In this document: positions 60,974 to 64,000 of the stretch, one piece after another
How the letters are laid out: each line of letters starts with the position of its first letter
Position numbering within the stretch: position 1 is the first letter of the stretch
Origin: JAYFNU01 sp034933305
GTDB lineage: Bacteria > Bacillota > Clostridia > Oscillospirales > Ruminococcaceae
Reading direction: 5' to 3'
NCBI GenBank assembly: GCA_034933305.1
Contig: JAYFNU010000019.1
Location: 6,432 to 70,431 of the forward strand
Length of the DNA: 64,000 nt
Position numbers and translations under genes: made by a program
The notes under the pieces: generated by a model
The model's database searches: none
Told to the model about the DNA's origin: nothing
The model's input: only the letters and a program-made list of their open reading frames with translations

Positions 60974-61849
60974 ATGGCTTCCGTACGCGGAAACGCGATG
61001 CGCGCGCAGATCCGGCTCGTCCGGCCGATCCTCAAGATCCTCGATATCGAGACCGAGCGCAAGGCGCAGGATGCGGCGGGCCTGCTGGGCGAAAAGGTGC
61101 TCGCCGGCCGCGTGGAGTACCGCCCGGAACCTTTCCGGAATTTCAGCGCCGAATGGGCGGCGCCCGTCAACGGCGCGAAGCGGGCCATCCTCTACCTGCA
61201 CGGCGGCGCTTACGTCGCCGGCTCGCTGCCCTATGCGAAGGGCTTCGGCGGCATCCTCGCCGACCTCACGGGGCGCGACACGCTGTGCGTCGGCTACCGG
61301 CTCGCGCCGGAGCACCCCTTCCCGGCCGCGCTCGACGACGCGCTCGAGGCCTACCGCCGCGTGCTCGCGGTCTACCCGCCGGAAGACGTCGCCGTCATCG
61401 GCGAGTCGGCGGGCGGCGGGCTCGTCTTCTGCCTCATGCAGGCGCTCAAACAGAAAAAGCTGCCCCTGCCGTCGGCGCTCGTCGCGCTGTCGCCGTGGGC
61501 CGATCTCACCTGCTGCTACCCGAGCTACACCACCAACGCCGAGCGCGACCCGTCGCTGTTCGAGAGCTGGCTGCGGGCCTGCGCGGCCCACTACGCCGGC
61601 GCCGACGTGAAGAACCCGCTCGTGTCGCCCGTTTACGGCGACTTGTGCGGTCTGCCGCCGACGCTGCTGTTCGCGGGCAGCTACGAGCTGCTCATGGACG
61701 ACACCGTCGTCCTCGCGAACAAGCTGCGCGCCGAGGGCGTGCGGTGCGAATATCACATCGCCGACGGCATGTGGCACGTCTACGTGCTCTTCGGCATACC
61801 GGAGGCGCGGCGCGCGCTGACGCGCATCCGCGATTTTTTGAACAGGTAA
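60974..61849 (+). CDS. Alpha/beta hydrolase, hormone-sensitive-lipase-like esterase
   Basis: The esterase of 291 residues has the oxyanion motif YLHGGAYVAGS near residue 77 and the nucleophile elbow VIGESAGGGLVF near 148. Asp in ELLMDDTVVLA near 245 and His in ADGMWHVYVLF near 270 complete the triad. It belongs to the HSL family (family IV). It is the first of three co-directional genes with an acyltransferase-like protein and a zinc-ribbon membrane protein, so its substrate may be an acylated lipid or glycan. Confidence 0.93.
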   Translation: MASVRGNAMRAQIRLVRPILKILDIETERKAQDAAGLLGEKVLAGRVEYRPEPFRNFSAEWAAPVNGAKRAILYLHGGAYVAGSLPYAKGFGGILADLTGRDTLCVGYRLAPEHPFPAALDDALEAYRRVLAVYPPEDVAVIGESAGGGLVFCLMQALKQKKLPLPSALVALSPWADLTCCYPSYTTNAERDPSLFESWLRACAAHYAGADVKNPLVSPVYGDLCGLPPTLLFAGSYELLMDDTVVLANKLRAEGVRCEYHIADGMWHVYVLFGIPEARRALTRIRDFLNR

Positions 61850-61864
61850 ACGTAAAAAGAGACC

Positions 61865-63163
61865 ATGAACGAACATTCGATCGATCCGCATAAAAAATGG
61901 TATAAGCTCGACAACGCGGCGAAGATCTATCCCGCGGCGAAATCACGCAACTGGACGGCGATGTTCCGGGTGTCGGCCACGCTGACCGAGCCCGTCGACC
62001 CCGCCGTGCTGGAGCAGGCGCTGCGCCGCACCGCGCCGCGGCTGCCGGGCTTTTCGCTGCGGCTGCGGCCGGGGCTTTTCTGGTATTATCTCGAGCGCGT
62101 CGACGACGTATACCCCGTCGAGCCGGACGTCGCGAATCCCTGCGCGCGCATCGACCTGCGCAGCAACGGCGGCCTCATGTACCGCGTGCGCTACCACGAG
62201 AACCGCATCGCGCTCGAGGTCTTCCACGTGCTGACGGACGGCACGGGCGGCATGACCTTTCTGCGCACGCTCGTCGCCGAATACCTGACGCTCCGATACG
62301 GCGCGGTCATCCCGCGCTCGAAGGAGATCCTTGACTGCGGCGAGCCGCCGCGCGCCGGGGAGCTCGAGGATTCCTTCGCGAAATACGCGCGCCGGGAGAC
62401 GCTCAAGCGCGGCGAGGCCGCCGCCTACCGCCTGCGCGGGACGTCGGTCGACCGCAACCTCATCAGCATCATCACCGGCACGATGCCGGCGGACGCCGTG
62501 CTCGCGAAGGCGAAAGCGCGCGGCGTCACGGTCACGGAATACCTGACGTCGGTGCTCATCATGGCGGTCTACGCCGTCGAGCAGAACGAGATCTCCGCCG
62601 CGCGCCGGCGCATGCCCGTCAAGGTCTGCGTGCCGGTCAACCTGCGCAAATTCTACGGCAGCGAGACGCTGCGGAACTTCGCGTCCTTCGTCAATCCGGG
62701 CATCGACCCGCGCTTCGGGAAGTACACGTTCCCCGAGGTGCTGCGGCAGGTCAAATCCTTTATGGGGCTCGAGACGAGCGAAAAGATGATGAACGCCCGC
62801 ATGTCGGCGAACGTCGTCACCGAGCGCAACGCGCTGCTGCGCGCGACGCCGCTCTTCCTCAAAAACCCCACCATGAGCCTCGCCTTCCGGCTCAACGGCG
62901 ACCGCACGTCGTCGACGACGCTGTCGAATCTCGGCGACGTGAAGCTTCCGGACGAGATGGCGAAGTATGTGACGCGGCTCGAGTTCATGCTCGGCGCGCT
63001 CAAGTTCAACCCCGTCGCATGCGCCGTCGTGAGCTACAACGGCACCATGTGCGTCAACTTCACCCGCGCCATCGCGGAATCCGCCGTCGAGCGCGGCTTC
63101 TTCACCTTCCTCGTCAGGGAAGGCATTCCGGTCAAGATCGAAAGCAACAGGAGCTACGACTGA
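61865..63163 (+). CDS. Condensation-domain-like acyltransferase (alcohol acetyltransferase / PapA-like)
   Basis: The protein has 432 residues and the chloramphenicol-acetyltransferase/condensation-domain fold. The catalytic histidine is in EVFHVLTDGTGGMTFL (HxxxDG), near residue 120. The second-half region has ARRRMPVKVCVPVNLRKFYGSETLRNFASFVNPG, corresponding to the solvent-channel strand (DFGWG-like motif not obvious). No carrier-protein domain is attached. It would transfer an acyl group to an alcohol or amine. It begins 15 bases after the esterase gene. Confidence 0.85.
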   Translation: MNEHSIDPHKKWYKLDNAAKIYPAAKSRNWTAMFRVSATLTEPVDPAVLEQALRRTAPRLPGFSLRLRPGLFWYYLERVDDVYPVEPDVANPCARIDLRSNGGLMYRVRYHENRIALEVFHVLTDGTGGMTFLRTLVAEYLTLRYGAVIPRSKEILDCGEPPRAGELEDSFAKYARRETLKRGEAAAYRLRGTSVDRNLISIITGTMPADAVLAKAKARGVTVTEYLTSVLIMAVYAVEQNEISAARRRMPVKVCVPVNLRKFYGSETLRNFASFVNPGIDPRFGKYTFPEVLRQVKSFMGLETSEKMMNARMSANVVTERNALLRATPLFLKNPTMSLAFRLNGDRTSSTTLSNLGDVKLPDEMAKYVTRLEFMLGALKFNPVACAVVSYNGTMCVNFTRAIAESAVERGFFTFLVREGIPVKIESNRSYD

Positions 63164-63867
63164 TGTCCTACTGTGTCAACTGCGGCGTGGAACTCGCCGA
63201 TTCCGAAAAAGAATGCCCGCTGTGCGGCACGGAGGTGGTCAACCCGCGCGCCAAATGGAAGGACGACGAGCGGCGTCCGTACCCGACGCGCATCGACGCG
63301 GTCGTGCGCAAGGTGAACCGGAAATTCGTCGTGCTGCTCATCTGCGCGCTGATGCTCATCCCCATCGTCATCCCCGTGCTGACGGACATGCTCTTCAACC
63401 GCGGCATCACCTGGTCGGCCTACGTGGTGGGCGCCGACGTCTGTCTTTTCTTCCTCTGCGTGTTCCCCTTTCTCTACGAGGTCCCGCGCCCCTATCTTTA
63501 TCTCGCCATCGATACCGCCGTGCTCGTCGGCTACATCGCGCTCATCGCGTACAATTCCGGCGGCGGCTGGTTCCTGCCGCTCGGTCTGCCGCTCATGCTG
63601 TGCCTTTGCGCGACCGTCTCGGCGTTCATTTTCGTCATCCGCCGCAGCCGGCTGAGCGGGCTCAAAAAGGCGGCCATCCTCTTCGGCGTCGCGGCGGCGG
63701 CCTGCGTCGTCATCGACTGCACCATCAGCCGCTTCGCCGGCGCGGAGCACCCGGTGCTGTGGTCGCTGTTCGTCGTCGGCTCGAATATCGTCTTTTCCGC
63801 GATCATGCTCATCCTCGACAAGCGCAAGGAGCTGCGCGACGAGATCCTGCGGCGCCTGTTCATCTGA
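63163..63867 (+). CDS. DUF6320 protein: zinc ribbon plus membrane helices
   Basis: The protein of 234 residues starts with a zinc ribbon (MSYCVNCGVELADSEKECPLCG: CxxC and CxxC). After a basic stretch it has six or so membrane helices between about 48 and 222. The layout matches the DUF6320 proteins that accompany alcohol-acetyltransferase-like genes in Clostridia. The start overlaps the acyltransferase stop as TGATG, so translation is coupled. Likely a membrane partner of the acyltransferase; function unknown. Confidence 0.85.
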   Translation: MSYCVNCGVELADSEKECPLCGTEVVNPRAKWKDDERRPYPTRIDAVVRKVNRKFVVLLICALMLIPIVIPVLTDMLFNRGITWSAYVVGADVCLFFLCVFPFLYEVPRPYLYLAIDTAVLVGYIALIAYNSGGGWFLPLGLPLMLCLCATVSAFIFVIRRSRLSGLKKAAILFGVAAAACVVIDCTISRFAGAEHPVLWSLFVVGSNIVFSAIMLILDKRKELRDEILRRLFI

Positions 63868-63880
63868 TCCCGCCCCGCGC

Positions 63881-64000
63881 GGGGCCGCTTCCCGGCCGCC
63901 GGGGAGCTGCGATCCCGATCAAAAAGCGCCCGTCTGCCGCGCGGCAGACGGGCGCTTTTTGATCGGGATCGCAGCTCCCCGGCGGCCGGGAAGCGGCCCC
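63881..64000. repeat. Perfect 120-base inverted repeat at the window end
   Basis: Bases 63881-63940 are the exact reverse complement of 63941-64000, with no loop. The centre (63921-63960) is a natural-looking terminator: five A, GCGCCCGTCTGCCGC, its complement, five T. The arms continue perfectly for 40 more bases on both sides to the last base of the window, so the true extent is unknown. Confidence 0.95.
63921..63960. terminator. Bidirectional intrinsic terminator after the DUF6320 gene
   Basis: AAAAAGCGCCCGTCTGCC pairs with GGCAGACGGGCGCTTTTT around a short GC centre. Strong stem plus T5 on both strands. Confidence 0.85.

Overview
The window reads as a high-GC, spore-forming Firmicute of class Clostridia, probably a gut Oscillospirales- or Christensenellales-like lineage; that placement is an inference. 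The evidence is a spore-coat basement cluster (spoIVA, sipL, a tiny spoVM), a gerW gene, and the classic Firmicutes gene orders yicC-remA-gmk-rpoZ-priA-def-fmt-rsmB-rlmN-prpC-prkC-rsgA and scpA-scpB. Genes are GC-rich and tightly packed, often with ATGA or TGATG overlaps. Promoters stand out as AT-rich islands, and most have 17-bp spacing. No rRNA, tRNA, CRISPR array or insertion sequence was seen.

Layout. (1) 20-1702, minus: the first three genes of a bacterial microcompartment operon (pduL, a flavoprotein-like gene, eutN) that runs off the left edge. (2) 1767-11803, minus: a surface-polysaccharide operon with a PglF/CapD-type dehydratase, aminotransferase, initiating sugar transferase, rfbC, the capE-capF-capG trio for UDP-L-FucNAc, two glycosyltransferases and DUF2304. 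(3) 12010-16238: an EFR1-type flavodoxin/ferredoxin gene on plus, then spoIVA, sipL, spoVM and a small membrane peptide on minus. (4) 16356-29058, minus: a 13-gene housekeeping operon. (5) 29191-32342, minus: three transcarboxylase-like subunits. (6) 32435-36546, minus: rluB, gerW, DUF2953, scpB, scpA and a site-2 protease. (7) 36693-44629: mostly plus-strand genes (GNAT, membrane protein, rpmB, tandem glycosyltransferase, DUF554, LCP-like protein, lipoprotein, VanY-like peptidase), with pyrF on minus.

(8) 44701-58987 is the most interesting accessory block. It holds a complete branched-chain-amino-acid-type ABC importer with a LivM-LivG fusion. Around it lie two creatininase-family hydrolases, a NagB-like sugar-phosphate deaminase/isomerase, two Gfo/Idh/MocA oxidoreductases, a sugar-epimerase-like SDR that lacks the catalytic lysine, a LacI-type regulator, and an 856-residue flavo-iron-sulfur enzyme. 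The last fuses PreA-like and PreT-like modules in the opposite order to mammalian dihydropyrimidine dehydrogenase. Several strong promoters drive the block. It looks like an inducible uptake-and-catabolism system for an unidentified cyclic or sugar-like substrate.

(9) 59138-63867: an Mrp/NBP35 Fe-S carrier ATPase with a palindromic promoter, ylmH, and an operon of esterase, condensation-like acyltransferase and zinc-ribbon membrane protein. The last 120 bases are a perfect inverted repeat centred on a terminator and reaching the final base, which raises the question of a fold-back assembly artefact or an inverted duplication.
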